A stretch of 64,000 bases of DNA from Falciphora oryzae (GCA_000733355.1 JNVV01000008.1:158460-222459); one strand, 5' to 3'. Positions 24,241 to 36,164 are shown, numbered from the stretch's first letter. Translations and numbers: made by a program. Notes: generated from the letters alone by a model not told the origin.

Positions 24241-26113
24241 TCACTCGGTAGCTTTCTCCTCAGCTGAGTCCTTGTCGGCTTTAGCGTCATCGCTGGATGC
24301 GCTGCTGTTGAGTGAGAGATTCTGGAGCCCCTGGTCATCGGGCTTGACTCCGTTTTGGCGCCTCGCTTCCTCCTCCTCTGCCTTGAGCTCAGCCTCGACC
24401 CTTAGGTTGTAGTTCAAATCGTAGCACTCAGCTAGAAGTTCGCTGAGCGCGCCTTGGCCCTCGGGGACGTCGTTGCCATGCATGAACTTGCCATCCACCC
24501 TCATGTTATCAATCATGTTGAGCTGAAAAGATATGCAAATTAGCAAGCGCACATCCCTAGCAACGCATCAACACCATGCACTGGCCATATTCCGCTGATG
24601 TGGTGGGACGAACCTTCATGCTGTACGGGTACAGCTCTCGGACGGAATTAACGCCCCCAGACTTCTTAACTTCGACGAGGATCTTCTTCAGGGTCTGCAG
24701 CTGTTTGTAGACAGGTATGAGCGCCTCGGAGACTGGCTCGGACATTGTCATCAACGAGTATATCAGTCCGTAACTACGCCTGATGAGGTAAAGCAGGGTC
24801 TTGAGAAATGCAATGTCCAAGTCAGCATTCGGTTTTGGCCAAGGGCTGAGCAGCCACGCTACTTACACGCTGGACGTAGAGGTTGGCAGGCCTGCCCTCG
24901 TCGTCGATGAAGTTACCGTCGACCCGCTTCTCGTCGATCTTGTCTAGTGTGCGTTGGTAGTCGTAGAGGTCCGTCTCCCGGAGCGACCACGCCTGTGTCA
25001 AGGAGAGACTATCCAACTTGTTACGAATTCCCACCAGCACATCGTAGATGTCTCTGAACCCATCGGGGATGGCCCCTTTCCTGTAGTCACTGTGTAAGTG
25101 GGAGTTATGCCGAAGGAGGGAGGTCATATGGAACAAGAAGCAAACATACTCCTCAAGGACAATCTCGGTCCAGACAAGACAACGATTCAAGAGGTCAGAG
25201 ACATCGTCACTGCACCTCAGAGGGGAGCCGTCGTCGGCCAAGAACTGTCCATCCACACGCTTCGCGTCGATTTCCTTAAGCTCTGACTGAAGCTTTGAGA
25301 CTTCCGACAAAGAGAACTGGAAAAGGACCAAATTTTGTGTAAGCAGGCTGCAGTATGTGCATGTCGGGGGTGGGAGACGTGCCTTAGACCTAGTGTTGGC
25401 TAGTGACAGCGAGCGCAATATCGAGACGAGCCTCTCGTGAATTGCAGGCAGGGGTCCGTCAAGACCTTCCAGCCGCTTCTTCAGGTTCTCGAGTGAGGAC
25501 TGGCACAGCTCAACCCGGTGCGAGAGTAGCTCGACCAGATACGGGGAGTGCCGTGAGGTCGCGCCCTTGATAGTGATGTCGATCTTCTGCAGCCTCTCGG
25601 CCATGCTCTGAAGGTCTTTAGCTGAGAAGAGCTCTGCCTCTGCCAGGTGATCCAGCAGCCGCTTGATGGTCGACGTGAGCGCGTAGGCAGCAGGGGCTTC
25701 GCTAGTTTTCCCGATAGTCATGAACAGGAGCGAGATGAGTTGCAGACAGCTCTCAAGCACCTTGTCCACTGGAATCAGTAGAAGCAGCAATTAGCTCGGC
25801 TGCGACCAGCAAGTCATGTGGAGCGTTGGGTATGTAACGCCAACACTGAAGGGAAGAAAGGGAGAAACAGAGAGCGTGATGGGGTAGTCAGGGACATACA
25901 CTGCGTCTCGCCCTTGTTATCTCCTGTGCGAACCTCGTTCAATAGCCGTATTTGCTCGATGACCTGATCATAGAGCTTCAGGACGTCCGGACCGCGGATG
26001 TAGTGTGCCCGGTCCTGCTTGAGCAGGAGCAGCTGGTCTCGGATCGCCACCAGCTTCTCTAGGATTTCCTTCTCCCGAGCGCCCTTGGGGACCGGAAGAG
26101 CGGGCGTATCCAT
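24241..26113 (-). CDS. DUF2408-family protein, function unknown
   Basis: A helical cytosolic protein of 485 residues in six exons: 26113-25900, 25768-25383, 25316-25150, 25089-24867, 24799-24614 and 24522-24241. The pattern matches fungal proteins annotated DUF2408. From memory, yeast Snd1 belongs to the same family, which I cannot verify here. The motif 'KRVDG.F' recurs three times (DAKRVDGQFL, DEKRVDGNFI, DNMRVDGKFM), suggesting an internally repeated helical unit. The C-terminus is an acidic Lys/Glu/Ala and Ser-rich tail. No signal peptide or membrane segment is seen. Intron 2 uses a GC donor (AAG|GCACGT) with acceptor TTTTCCAG. Introns 2 (66 bp) and 3 (60 bp) have lengths divisible by three and no stop, so retention would keep the frame. 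No function is assigned. Confidence 0.8.
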
Positions 26114-27763
26114 GCTGGGCTGCTGTGTGATAAGAGCCAGCTACGCTTCGCCGAGTTTGATGTAAGCGAGAGCGAGATGGTAAGTAGGCGGGCGGTATGT
26201 GTGTGGCAAAGTATACGTGGTAGTATAAGGGCAAGCCCGTTGCGGTGATGGCTGCGGGTGTTTGCCCCAGGGGTGTCAGAGATGGTGGTATTGCAGTCGA
26301 GGGCTGCTTATCAGACAAGAGCCTCAGTCCAGGATGACCAAGGAATGCGACTATGATGAGTCAGGCGCCATGAGAGCTGCCAATGGCATGCAAGTGTGGG
26401 ACGCCGATGTGAAGCCTGCACAGCCCGGGCCGGACTGAAGTGCGCCTCTGAGCTACTCGGAGCGAAGCCGCAATGAGGCCAGGCCAAGTGGGGAGACGCG
26501 GACCAGCACGCCCGACTGTGGTGGGCTGGGACGACGCCTACTGAAAGCACGGCACACTGGCACAGCTGCTGCTGCCAAACGTCGCCGTGGCCGCGGATGC
26601 TAAGGCAAATAGAGGCGCAGCTTGCCTTGTGACGATATCGTAGCGTGATATGGTGGAGAAAAAGAATCGCCTGGATTGGTGTCTGGTGTTGATTCGAGAA
26701 GGGAGTAACTGGGGGGCTTCAGGCCACTGCAGCTGGAACGTCGTGCAACCTGCAAGAAAGCGGGGTAGGCCTGCTGGTGGGGCTGCCATTACTTGCAGAG
26801 GTGCAGGTAACTTCCCGGCCGAGACCTGTGACCGGACCTCCTGCTACATCTTTCCAAGGTTGTGGTCTCGTGTATGCTGCTCAGCTGCTGCTCCCATGTT
26901 TGATGCTACTGCCGCTACCTACGACCAGACTGCTGCTGCTGGGTCCACGCTCTTTCTCTAGACTAGTGTCTACTCCTGCTCAACCGCTGCCTGCTGGGCT
27001 TGTATTTGTTTCCGGTTGCGCAGCAATACGGCATCGGCCCCTCGGTTGACCAACACCCAGCGCGGAGAAAGGAGCCCCACCCGATAGGTAAACAGGGCAG
27101 GGGATCTGCACGGACAAGTGGTCCGCTATCTCTATCCGAGTATGAGACAAAGACGTAGGAATGAGGGAGGAGAGGTGCAGAGAAAACGTCATGGTGTGCG
27201 TGTGAAAGCCCATCGAGGCACGTTCCCCAAATAGAACCTTGCAGTCTCATGGATGCATGTCCCGAACGTGACTGGGTTAGTTGGACACAGGAAAGGGCAC
27301 AGGAAGGTGTACGGGAAAGAAAAACACGGAAAGAAATGTAGGACAAAAAAAGAACGATACAGGAATACAGAAGATACCTACAGGAAAGGATACAGGAAGG
27401 AGTCGGAACTGCAGGGGCAAGGCACGGGCTGCGCTTCCGTCGAGCCGTCAGGATTCGCGCTCCGTCCTCGGGATGACTGCACGAGCCAGACGGTTTCCTT
27501 GCCGGAGAGCTCGGAAAATCAGTTTCACCTCTTTCCCGGCCACTTTGCGGTGGGGCAGTGACGCCGTTGATGACTGGACGCCGCGGTGGATACACCTGAG
27601 TGGAGTCACACCAGGGCGATTGGGGCTTCCCACCTTACACACAAAATAATCCCGAATAATTTAGCGACGGCCTCCTTCTTGAACTTTGGTATTTTCCCCA
27701 TCGTTCTTCTCGACAACCCTCCAGCAATCCCCTTTGCGAACCAACACACGCACATTCTTCACG
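26114..27763. other. Divergent intergenic region, DUF2408 / RPP1
   Basis: 1.65 kb with no supported gene. It contains the degenerate purine-rich repeat listed separately and a pyrimidine-rich stretch just before the P1 ATG that suits a ribosomal-protein leader. Confidence 0.5.
27283..27416 (+). repeat. Degenerate purine-rich ACAGGAA repeat tract
   Basis: The plus strand is almost entirely A/G with repeated ACAGGAAAGG/ATACAGGAA words over about 130 bp. It is not coding. It could be a decayed microsatellite or a structured purine tract in the P1 upstream region. Confidence 0.6.
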
Positions 27764-28488
27764 ATGTCTACCGCTGAGCTGGCTACGTCGTACGCGGCGC
27801 TTATCCTTGCCGACGACGGCATTGAGATCACGGTAAGCGACGGAGAAGACAGCCCACCCCCACCATCTTGGGAGCGCACGACGATATTTGGATTCGGGAC
27901 GGAGGGGGAGAGGGACGGGCCTCGCCCAACGGGATATGCGCTGACGTTTGGCTCTTTTCTCGCCGCGAATCTAGGCCGACAAGATCTCGACCATTATCAA
28001 GGCCGCCAACGTCGCCGATGTCGAGCCCATCTGGGCCCAGCTGTTCGCCAAGGTACGATTTTCCGGAACGAAACCGATGGACGTGGAGCGCATGGCCAGA
28101 ATTCGCGGAGCCCTGGGGCACGAAGCGCAATGGTCGCCGGGCGGTTGCTGACGGGAGGAATTTCTGCTTCGAAACAGGCGCTCGAGGGCAAGGACGTGAA
28201 GGACCTGCTCTCCAACGTCGGCTCGGGTGGCGGTGCCGCCCCCGCCGCCGGTGGTGCCGCCGCTGCCGGTGGCGCTGCCGCCGAGGAGGCCAAGGAGGAG
28301 GAGAAGGAGGAGGGTAAGTCTCCCCGAGCCACCACCTGCTGCGGGCGCGCGTTCGCAGCAGAGTGCTATGACCCCCCTATCCCCCTGTCCGGCTGCGGAA
28401 CTGTGGCTGACCTTGAGCGATTTGCGCACCCCGTTCTACAGAGAAGGAGGAGTCCGACGAGGACATGGGCTTCGGTCTCTTCGACTAA
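27764..28488 (+). CDS. RPP1: 60S acidic ribosomal stalk protein P1
   Basis: Ribosomal stalk protein of 109 residues that pairs with P2 on uL10/P0 and recruits translation factors. Four exons (27764-27832, 27975-28052, 28178-28313, 28442-28488) join in phases 0, 0 and 1. The N-terminal dimerisation domain is [20 protein letters not shown]; an Ala/Gly hinge follows, then a Lys/Glu segment and the universal C-terminus ending [11 protein letters not shown]. The DDGIEIT sequence distinguishes P1 from P2. Three introns in a 330-nt CDS is high but common for fungal ribosomal genes. Confidence 0.95.
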
Positions 28489-29109
28489 ACGACTTTTGCG
28501 ACCGGCTTCTCTTTCCCTTTTGTACTTCACTCAAAACCTGCATGGGCAACGGCGACTGGAAGGGATCTCTTTTTTCACACACTTTGCGGGTTACTGCGAT
28601 GATGATGATGGCGGCGGCGGCAACGACCGCCGAGGCGTCGTCGGCCGCCTGGTTTCGTCGGTTACGGGGTGGGTCGGTCTTAGCTGGCTGCTCCGCGGAC
28701 GGAGCGGCCCTTTTTCATGGTATAATGTGAAAGGCGTGCGCGCTCTCTTGGGAACTTCACATCTACGGATCGGTTCTGGGCGTCTGAGACCAAAATGGGA
28801 TGTGACTAGCAAGGCTTTTGCCTGCTCACGATGATGAATAGCAGATCACGTACTGGGTGACGTTGCCGGGCCCGTCATGCCTACTGGTGAACTCGAATGC
28901 TTTTTATTCGCTCTAGAGCTGTCGTCTAGGTCATTCTCCGTGACTTAGTGCTATATTCAAGAGCTCAGCGGTGCTGGCGGCCTTGCCATTTGCGTATCAG
29001 AGTCTCAACTGGCTGCTGATGGATGCCGTCACAGCACAACGCATTTTGGAGCACGCCCTAGCGGCCTCTCCCCCCTGCGCAAGATCTCTCCCGGCCGTTG
29101 CTCCGCTCC
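28489..29109. other. Convergent 3' flanks, RPP1 / UBX protein
   Basis: 621 bp with a short GATGATGATG/GGCGGC simple-sequence patch near 28599-28622. No gene is supported. Confidence 0.5.
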
Positions 29110-30301
29110 TTACTTCACGATCAGCACGGCGCTGGGGACTAGGCCAGCCTCGCGCAGGGTCTTGCTGAAGTCCATATCTCCTTCAAAGACCTTGCGGGGG
29201 AAGGTGAGGGTGAAGCTGGAGGCGAGTGGGACGCCGTCGTCGGCCTGCAGCGCCTGCGCCACCTCGAACAGCGTCGTCTCGGCCGAAAACGTCTTTTGCA
29301 CGTTGCCGCCCGCGGGTAGTTGGAGCCGCAGCCTGGCCTCGGTGTGGTTGACGGCCCTTGGTGCCGCCGCGGGGGCGGCCGCCGGAACAGCGGCGGCTGC
29401 CGAGGACGCGCCATCCCTGGCGGCCTTGGCCTCGTCGGCCTTGCGCTTCCGCTCGGCCTTGTCAGCCTCGATCTTGGCCTTGATGCGGCGCTTGGCCTCG
29501 ATGTCATCCAGCTTCTCCTGCCGCTTCTTGGCCGCCTCCTTGATCTGCTCCTTCTTCTTGAGCTCCTCCCTTAGATCCTGGGTCTCTCTGGTGGCCTTTT
29601 GCCGGATTTGCTGCAGGGTTTCGGGTCTCGTTAGATATAAAATGGAAACATCACCAAGCCAACCCCGCACTTACCTCGTTCCGCTTGGCATCTTCCTTGT
29701 CCTTCTCACTTTGGACGGCCTTCTTGGCTTTGAGCTGCTCCCTCAGCTCTGCGAGGCGTTCCTTCTTTTGCTCCTCAGTCAGGGCGGCGATGGCCTCGGT
29801 GGACTCGGAAAAGTCAGTGTGGCCACTGGTCAGGAATGTTAGTGGCCAAAGGAGACTTGAGATGGGGAAAGTGACTGGGCTGGACTCACGACTTGGTGGC
29901 ATGAAAGGTGGCTGTGTCGCTGTTGCGGAACTTCTTGCCGCACTCGTTGCACACGAGCGACTGCGCACTCTCGCCCTCATCGACCGAGGCAATCTCGGGA
30001 CCGCCGGCCTCGTCCTCATCCTCATCAGCGGCCGCGGCAGAGGTGGCGGCCTGGAGCTCCTCTAGTGGCTTGTCCTGGTTTGCTTCCAGCCACTCAAGGG
30101 CGCCCTGGACTGTTGTTTGTAAAGAGGGGCAAGTCGGCGTCAAAACGTGTAAGCCATGCCGCATCGATGTAAACGAGGAGGGTTGGCTGGGGGCCTCTGG
30201 GAATGCATCGACCTACGTCCTCCTGTCTTTTTCACGGCGAGCTCGGCACGTGACTGGTCGAAGCCCATCTCGAGCAACAGGTTGAGGTCCGACTGCGCCA
30301 T
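29110..30301 (-). CDS. UBA / zinc finger / UBX-domain Cdc48 cofactor (UBXN1-like)
   Basis: A 318-residue adaptor expected to link ubiquitylated clients to Cdc48/p97. Exons 30301-30217, 30109-29890, 29825-29675 and 29610-29110 close in phases 1, 2 and 0. An N-terminal UBA domain (LLLEMGFDQSRAELAVKKTGG, about residues 6-45) is followed by an acidic linker and a C2H2-like finger (CNECGKKFRNSDTATFHATKSGH, with only a loose second-half spacing). A long Lys/Glu/Arg coiled coil (about 110-215) and a C-terminal UBX domain follow. The UBX carries the TFPRK loop known to contact p97 and ends GLVPSAVLIVK. Human UBXN1 has the UBA-coil-UBX order but not this finger. Confidence is high for the architecture and moderate for orthology. 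Confidence 0.88.
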
Positions 30302-31691
30302 GTTGGGCGATGGATGCGGGGCTGGTGGTGTTTAGGATGGCGACAGCAAACGTGCTTATTTTTTTTTGGCCTCGTTCGGTCCCCTCGGCTTGGCTCCGCC
30401 TGCCAAACGAGTGAAATGGTGGGTTTAGTGGTGCCAGCAGCAGCAGCAGCCGGAGACGAGCATGCGTTTTTGTCGGTATCGTTCGTTGGAGGCTGAGGTA
30501 TGGTGGGTGCGGTGCCTGGATCCCCGTTTGCCTTGCCGACCTATGGATTTTGGGATGGCCCGGCTAGGGGGACGTCATCCGTTTTGCTGCTGATGCACAC
30601 AGGGAACCTCTAGGATCGCCGTGGTAGGTGGTACGTACCCCCGCCTGCCGGTTTGCTCCGTCCTGCGTGGTCTGTCTGTATGCGGGGCTCCGTAACCTAA
30701 GTGGATGGACGGGGATCACTGCGCGGTGGGAGTGCCCTAACGTAGGCTCTCTGGACCCGAACGGCTCGTGGAGATGGAGCCCAGCCGCAGCCTGAGTATC
30801 GTTGATGCGTTTCGTGTGTCCCAGCCTGGCGACCACACGCTGCGCTCCAGCTGTTGTCTGGACCCTGGGAGCCAGCGAGTCGAACGTGCGTGCACACGCT
30901 TGGTGGATATTTGTCCGCTAAGGTATTCTACAGTCTGCGCCTTGACTTGGCCGCGTTGGGTATCTTCTCTCTACGGCTAGGTAGCCTCGCTCAGGTTCCC
31001 AGAATGAGCGGGTGCTTTGCATCCACTCAAAGCTCAGCGCTCGGCATGTCGGGTCTTTGGGCGAGCTGCGTCGTGTCCGGCTCGTGACCGCCGCCTTGCT
31101 CGAGGCGGCACCAAGGAGTGGACGGACGGGGACGAGCTTCCCAATTGGCCGGGCCCAGCGTTGCCGTTTTTAGCACGCAGGAGGTGCTGCACAGTGGTGC
31201 CAGGCTCCACGCCCCGCACAGGCCACCGAGTCTCGCAGCCCAGCAGTGCCCAGGTACCTCGGGCGGACTCCAGGCTCCATTGGAAAACGTGCAAGACCCC
31301 CATGTGGATCATTCTCTGTCGGCCCTGCTCGTTTACCATGTGTTATGTCATCCCTGGCAACCCTCTCTCTGTTGGCCACGAGCACATCAACCACGCAACA
31401 ACGCTTGCTTGCCCAAGAGGGAAACGCAGTCCTTTGACCATCCACTGCCCAAGCCGAGTATAACTTCTTCTGCAGCTTCCGCTATCCCTTGCATTTATCC
31501 TGGTCTCCTTTTCGTCCCTCCCTCGCTCCGCTGGTCGCGCCGCCTTTTCCCTGTCGCTCGCCCGTCCGACCTGATTTCGAATCGACCACGTCAACGCTGC
31601 TGAGCTCGCCACACTGCGACCACGCCCCGATCGTCGAACGCGATACCACGACCACCACCCATTGTCCCGATTCCGCTCGAACACAGTCACC
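30302..31691. other. Divergent promoter region, UBX protein / VAP
   Basis: 1.39 kb. A pyrimidine-rich leader (about 31440-31690) precedes the VAP ATG. No gene is supported. Confidence 0.5.
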
Positions 31692-33073
31692 ATGTCTGTC
31701 GAGCTTGATCCCTCGGAGCTCGGTTTCCAGCGTATGTCGTCCTGCTGGCAATGCGCTTCTGCGTCGCAACCGCGATCCGCCCTCTCTAACTTGTTTGCTC
31801 GTCCATAGGGCCCTTCACCTCCGAGGTCGCCCAGATCCTCCGGATCCGGAACCCCAACAGCCTCCCTGTCGCTTTCAAGGTATGCAATGCCACCCAAGTC
31901 TGCCGCATTTCAACAACGACTTTACGTTTCTGTGGGCTGACCACTCTTTTCTGCATAGGTTAAAACCACGGCGCCGAAGCAGTACGCACGACCCCACACA
32001 CACCCCGACGATTCGAACACCTGTGCGAGTGATCTGAAATCCGATCGACTGACTGACGTTTTGTCCCCTCTAGATACTGCGTCCGCCCCAACTCCGGCCG
32101 GATCGAGCCGGATCAGGAGGTCCAAGTCCAAGGTGGGTTGCCCCTTCGGAGCCCCGATGCTACCGCTCCGTGACGCCTTGCAATTGATCGAGAGCTAACC
32201 CTCGGCCTTCCACGACGAACAGTCCTCCTTCAGGCTATGAAGGTGGACCCTCCGGCGGATGCCAAGTGCCGCGACAAGTTCCTGGTTCAGGCCGTCCAGA
32301 TCAGCAGTGACAAGGCCTTCACAAGTGTTTCGGAGATCGTAAGTCCCCCAGCCACGCCTTCTCCCGGGCTAACGACTAGACTCTCCCCTTTCCCGTTTCT
32401 TAGCTGACAGTTACTGTAGTGGGACGCCGCCCCGAAGAACGCGATCCAGGAGAGGAAAATCCGGGTCTCTTTCCTGCCCGCCGATAATGGCTCGACTGGA
32501 GTAGCTACCACCCCGGCTAGGAGCAAGTCTCCTGGTAGCGGAGTAAGTTCCTGCCCCCTGGCCCCCTGGGGTCGGCCGGATATTGATAATTCTCACTTTG
32601 GTTTTCGCTCTGCTAACCTTGATTCGCAGGGCGACGCCACGCCTGATGTTGCTCCCCCGTCCTACTCATCCCCTGCCGCTCACCCGCCTGCGTCGAGGCA
32701 GTCTCTGCAACCCGAGCCGAGCCCATCCGCCGACAAGAGGAAGACCCTTTATCACGAGTCCCCTCTCTCGGCTGCCGCCGCGGACGCCACTTCTGCCCTG
32801 AACGCGGCCGCGGCCCAGGTGTCAAATGCCAAGCCCGTCGAGCAGGTCAAGGAGAAGGTGGCCGAGGCTAAGAGCGCGGTTGCTGCCAAGGTCGAAGACA
32901 GTGGACTTAAGCAGCGCAAGGTTTCATCGGCCGTCAAGAGCGCCCCGTCCGCGCCGGCGCCCGTCACACAGATTCATCCGGCGGCCCACCAAGAGACCAT
33001 CCAGGGCGTGCCTGTTCACATCGTGGCCGCCCTATGCCTGCTGAGTTTCCTGTTGGCCTACTTCTTCTTCTAG
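31692..33073 (+). CDS. SCS2: VAP / Scs2-type ER tether (MSP domain)
   Basis: Tail-anchored ER membrane protein of 291 residues that binds FFAT-motif proteins at membrane contact sites. Seven exons (31692-31731, 31809-31879, 31959-31981, 32074-32132, 32223-32338, 32420-32542, 32630-33073) close in phases 1, 0, 2, 1, 0 and 0. Exon 3 is only 23 nt. The MSP domain runs from MSVELDPSELGFQRPFTSEV to IRVSFLPADNG and includes the basic FFAT-binding surface FKVKTTAPKQYCVRPNSG. A Pro/Ser-rich linker and an Ala/Lys/Glu coiled region lead to a C-terminal membrane anchor (VHIVAALCLLSFLLAYFFF). The domain order is that of the family; the number of small exons is its only oddity. Confidence 0.93.
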
Positions 33074-34008
33074 GCCCAGAAGGAGCTTGTCCGAGCTGAT
33101 GGTTCTGCCATCGTCCATCGAGAGCAACAACACAGGTGACACTCAGTCGCCTCGGCCTCGACATTCCGTTTCCTACTGATTTCCAAGCCTTACACACCCT
33201 GGGCGATACCCTAACCCTCCCTTGATTTTCATTTCCTTTGTCGCATGCTGGTAACGAAACAAGCTCGCTTGGATGGGACCGCTCCTGTTTTATGCTTGCC
33301 AGCGTCGAGGTCGCGAAGCCGAGGCCCTGAAGAGAGCCGGGGCAGAAGTGGTATAATACCAATAGACCTGCACGCCCCGCGCCCTAACCATGCCTGCAAC
33401 AGCCATGCAATTGGGGATCCAAGGCGGGGAGGAGGATGGGGAGGAAGCGGAGGATACGAAGGGAGCGGGATGGCAGGGGGAGTTTTTTTCAGCATCTTGT
33501 CCTTGGCCTTTCCCTCTTTCCCCCATTGTTTTCATCACGAACACCTGCGCAGTGGTGTCGAGGATTATGGGGAATAACTGTACTTTACGCTGTATTTTCG
33601 AAGCGGCAACTCGTTTCATTCGTAATCCGTCGCGCGTCAACATGTTCTATGTTTTACTCTTGGGTTTTTCAGAGCCCCATCTCGTGAATACGTCTGGTGC
33701 TCATCCATGTTTCCTTGTAGTGTGCCTTTCTCTCGAACCAGGAACTGGAGCTGGTGAGCGGTTCGCAATATGACTGAGCCATAGGGCTCTGTCTTAACAA
33801 TTCCTCACTCGGTATAAGTAAACACGTGCTTTTGTATTCTACTTTGCCTCCCTGTCTATGCCTAATATTATTATGCTTAATCCCGCTGATCTTATAGGAC
33901 GGGGGAGCGAGCTACGGAGGGACCCAGTCCGGTCGCCGTGCCGTCCCCAAGACGCGCCCCACCTTCTATTGATTTCCCTCTTGAATTAGATTAGAGAGGG
34001 TCCCACAT
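33074..34008. other. Convergent 3' flanks, VAP / desaturase
   Basis: 935 bp, T-rich on the plus strand after 33480. No gene is supported. Confidence 0.5.
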
Positions 34009-35291
34009 TCACGACTGCAGCTCATCCTCCTTCCAGTCGGCCACGGCGGCGACCTTGCCCTTTTGCCCGGCGGCGCCGACGAGGCGGCCGCCGTCCTTGC
34101 GCTTGACGCGGCAGCGCATGCCGATGGAGTCGTCCCAGATGAAGCGCCAGATGGCGTAGGTCCAGCTCCGGTGGCGGGGGAGGTCGTCGTAGAACTCGGA
34201 CGCGATGCGGTTGAGCTTGTGCAGGCGGGTCCAGGGCACGGCGGGGAAGTCGTGGTGCTCGTTGTGGAGCCCCACGTTGTAGGTCAGGAAGTTGAGCGGG
34301 CCGTAGTAGCTGAAGGTCTCGGGCACGGGGATGGCGCGGTCCGGGTCGCGCGCCTCGGGCGCGACCGTCTCGTACACGTAGTGCTCGGCGATGAAGTGGC
34401 CGGCCAGCGGGTGCAGGGAGCCAGCCAGGTGGGAGGACAGGAGGAGGTACAGGAGGGGGTTCCACGAGCTTGTGAAGGTGACGAGGGCGTAGTCGAAGGA
34501 CAGCTGGACGAGCAGGTTGAGTAGGGTGATGCCCGTGAAGGGGACGCGGAAGATGAACATGGGCCGCAGGGCGTAGAAGAAGATCTGGAAGGTGCAGAAG
34601 AAGGCCTTGCCGAGGATGGAGTCGAGGAAGACGGCCTCGAGGGCGGTCGGCAGGTCCGTGTCGAGGCCGTCGACGCCGAGGGACTTGTGGTGGGTCAGGT
34701 GGTATGGCTGTGGGGGGCGGCTTTGTTAGTATCATAACTTGAACACTCCTGGTGACCTCCTGCATCGGAACCCGCGCCGAGGGGGTGTTCGGGCAAGGAC
34801 TAAAAACATACCCTAAAGGAAGCGCTGTAGGGGACGCCGATGGGCAGGTTCGCAAAGATGGCGAGCAGGCGGTTCGCCATCGGGGAGCGGAAGGCCAGGT
34901 TGTGCGAGATCTCGTGGATGGCCAGGAACAGGTTCTGGTTGGCCGTGGCGCCGAAGACGTAGGCGACGGCCCAGAACTTGAGCGACCAGAACTCAGCGTC
35001 GCGCAGGTACAGGGCCAGGAAGACCTGCAGCGCTACGACGCCTGCGACCACGTACTTGGTCAGCGGCTCGGGCCCACACAGCTTGGTGACCTCGGGGTGC
35101 GCCTTGATGATGGCCAGGCGGCGCGTCCGGTGCGGCTCCTCGGTGTAGGTCCAGAAGAAGTCCTTGTACTCGGCCTGCGACTCGACCGGGTCCGCCTGCT
35201 GCTTGTCGGCGGCCGGTTTGGCGCCGCCGCCGGCCTTCTTCCGCTTGGACGCGGCCGGGGCCGCCGTCACGGTCACGGCGGAGGGGGCCAT
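34009..35291 (-). CDS. Sphingolipid (dihydroceramide) delta-4 desaturase
   Basis: ER membrane di-iron desaturase of 392 residues that puts the trans-4 double bond into the long-chain base, a step towards fungal glucosylceramide. Exons are 35291-34812 and 34707-34009, with a 104-bp phase-0 intron (GTATGT...CACAG). An Ala/Lys-rich N-terminus leads to the DES-family signature DFFWTYTEEPHRTRR. The three His boxes are present: HEISH, HLTHH and HNEHH (in GLHNEHHDFP). About four hydrophobic spans lie between them. The C-terminus is Lys-rich and soluble. Family members include human DEGS1 and fungal delta-4 desaturases. Substrate specificity (dihydroceramide rather than free base) is inferred. Confidence 0.92.
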
Positions 35292-36164
35292 GTTTGGGGG
35301 TCTGTGGTGGTCCTGGTTTTTGTGGGCGCAACAAGAAAAAAAAGGAGGCGCAAGGGCAAAGGAGGATTCACCGGCCCAAACTGGTGAGGCAGTCTGGCGG
35401 TTCAAATAACAATTCCTTTGCTAAAAGGCGCCCTCATCTGAGAAAGGAAGCACCGAGAAAAAGAAGAGGAGCAGGGCAGGGCGGGAAATATGCACCCAAA
35501 GAAAAAACGTGAAGGCGTAAAATGTTGGCGGAGGGCGACTCGTCTCCCGTCCCTTGGCGCAGGCGATTAATTGACCCGTTTCCAAATTCTATCAGTCGAT
35601 CCCCAGCTGTTTGTCGGGCGGTGAGCCGACTGTTTTAGCGGGGAAGATCCTCCCGTGCCACCAGCCGAGCTTTCTGGTTGGCTGCCCCTTTTCGGGGTCT
35701 CAGGGGCTCGGGTGGGATTTCAACATGGAGATTTCCCCGTGTCGCTCAAAAATCCATTGGGGAGGGGTCACGCCACGGGTCTGGCCCGACCAGGTTGTTT
35801 CTGGGGTGGCATTGGGTAGTTGCTGGAAATTTTGTCGTGTCTGCAGCGTGTTCTCGCGATCAATTACTATCATGACACTCCCGAATGTTCGTCACTCCTC
35901 AGTGCGGCCTGCAAAGTCGCCAATGGCCGACCCCAGGCCTTGTTGTGTTACTCATTTAACAGCGATGATCGACTGTCCAAAAGATGATACTCGATTTTTC
36001 CGTGATATCCTAAATACGCCTTTCTCTTCTGAGTCTCCCGGCCCAGCCAGCGCTTTTGAAGCATAGTCACCGTCACTGCCCGGCATATCCCTTATGAGGA
36101 ATCTAGCATGGCCCTAACAACCGAGTACAACCCGAGCACCTGGTCCCTCGAATAGGCTCGTTGC
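35292..36164. other. Intergenic, desaturase promoter and AKR 3' flank
   Basis: 873 bp. A purine-rich stretch at about 35334-35515 directly upstream of the desaturase is probably its leader (pyrimidine-rich on the sense strand). No gene is supported. Confidence 0.5.

Noticed and set aside
27283..27416. CRISPR-like or satellite array
   Set aside because: The words are degenerate with irregular spacing, and the organism is a fungus.
34022..34855. 277-residue Pro/Arg-rich ORF over the desaturase
   Set aside because: A shadow in another frame; the His boxes and intron phase support the desaturase frame.
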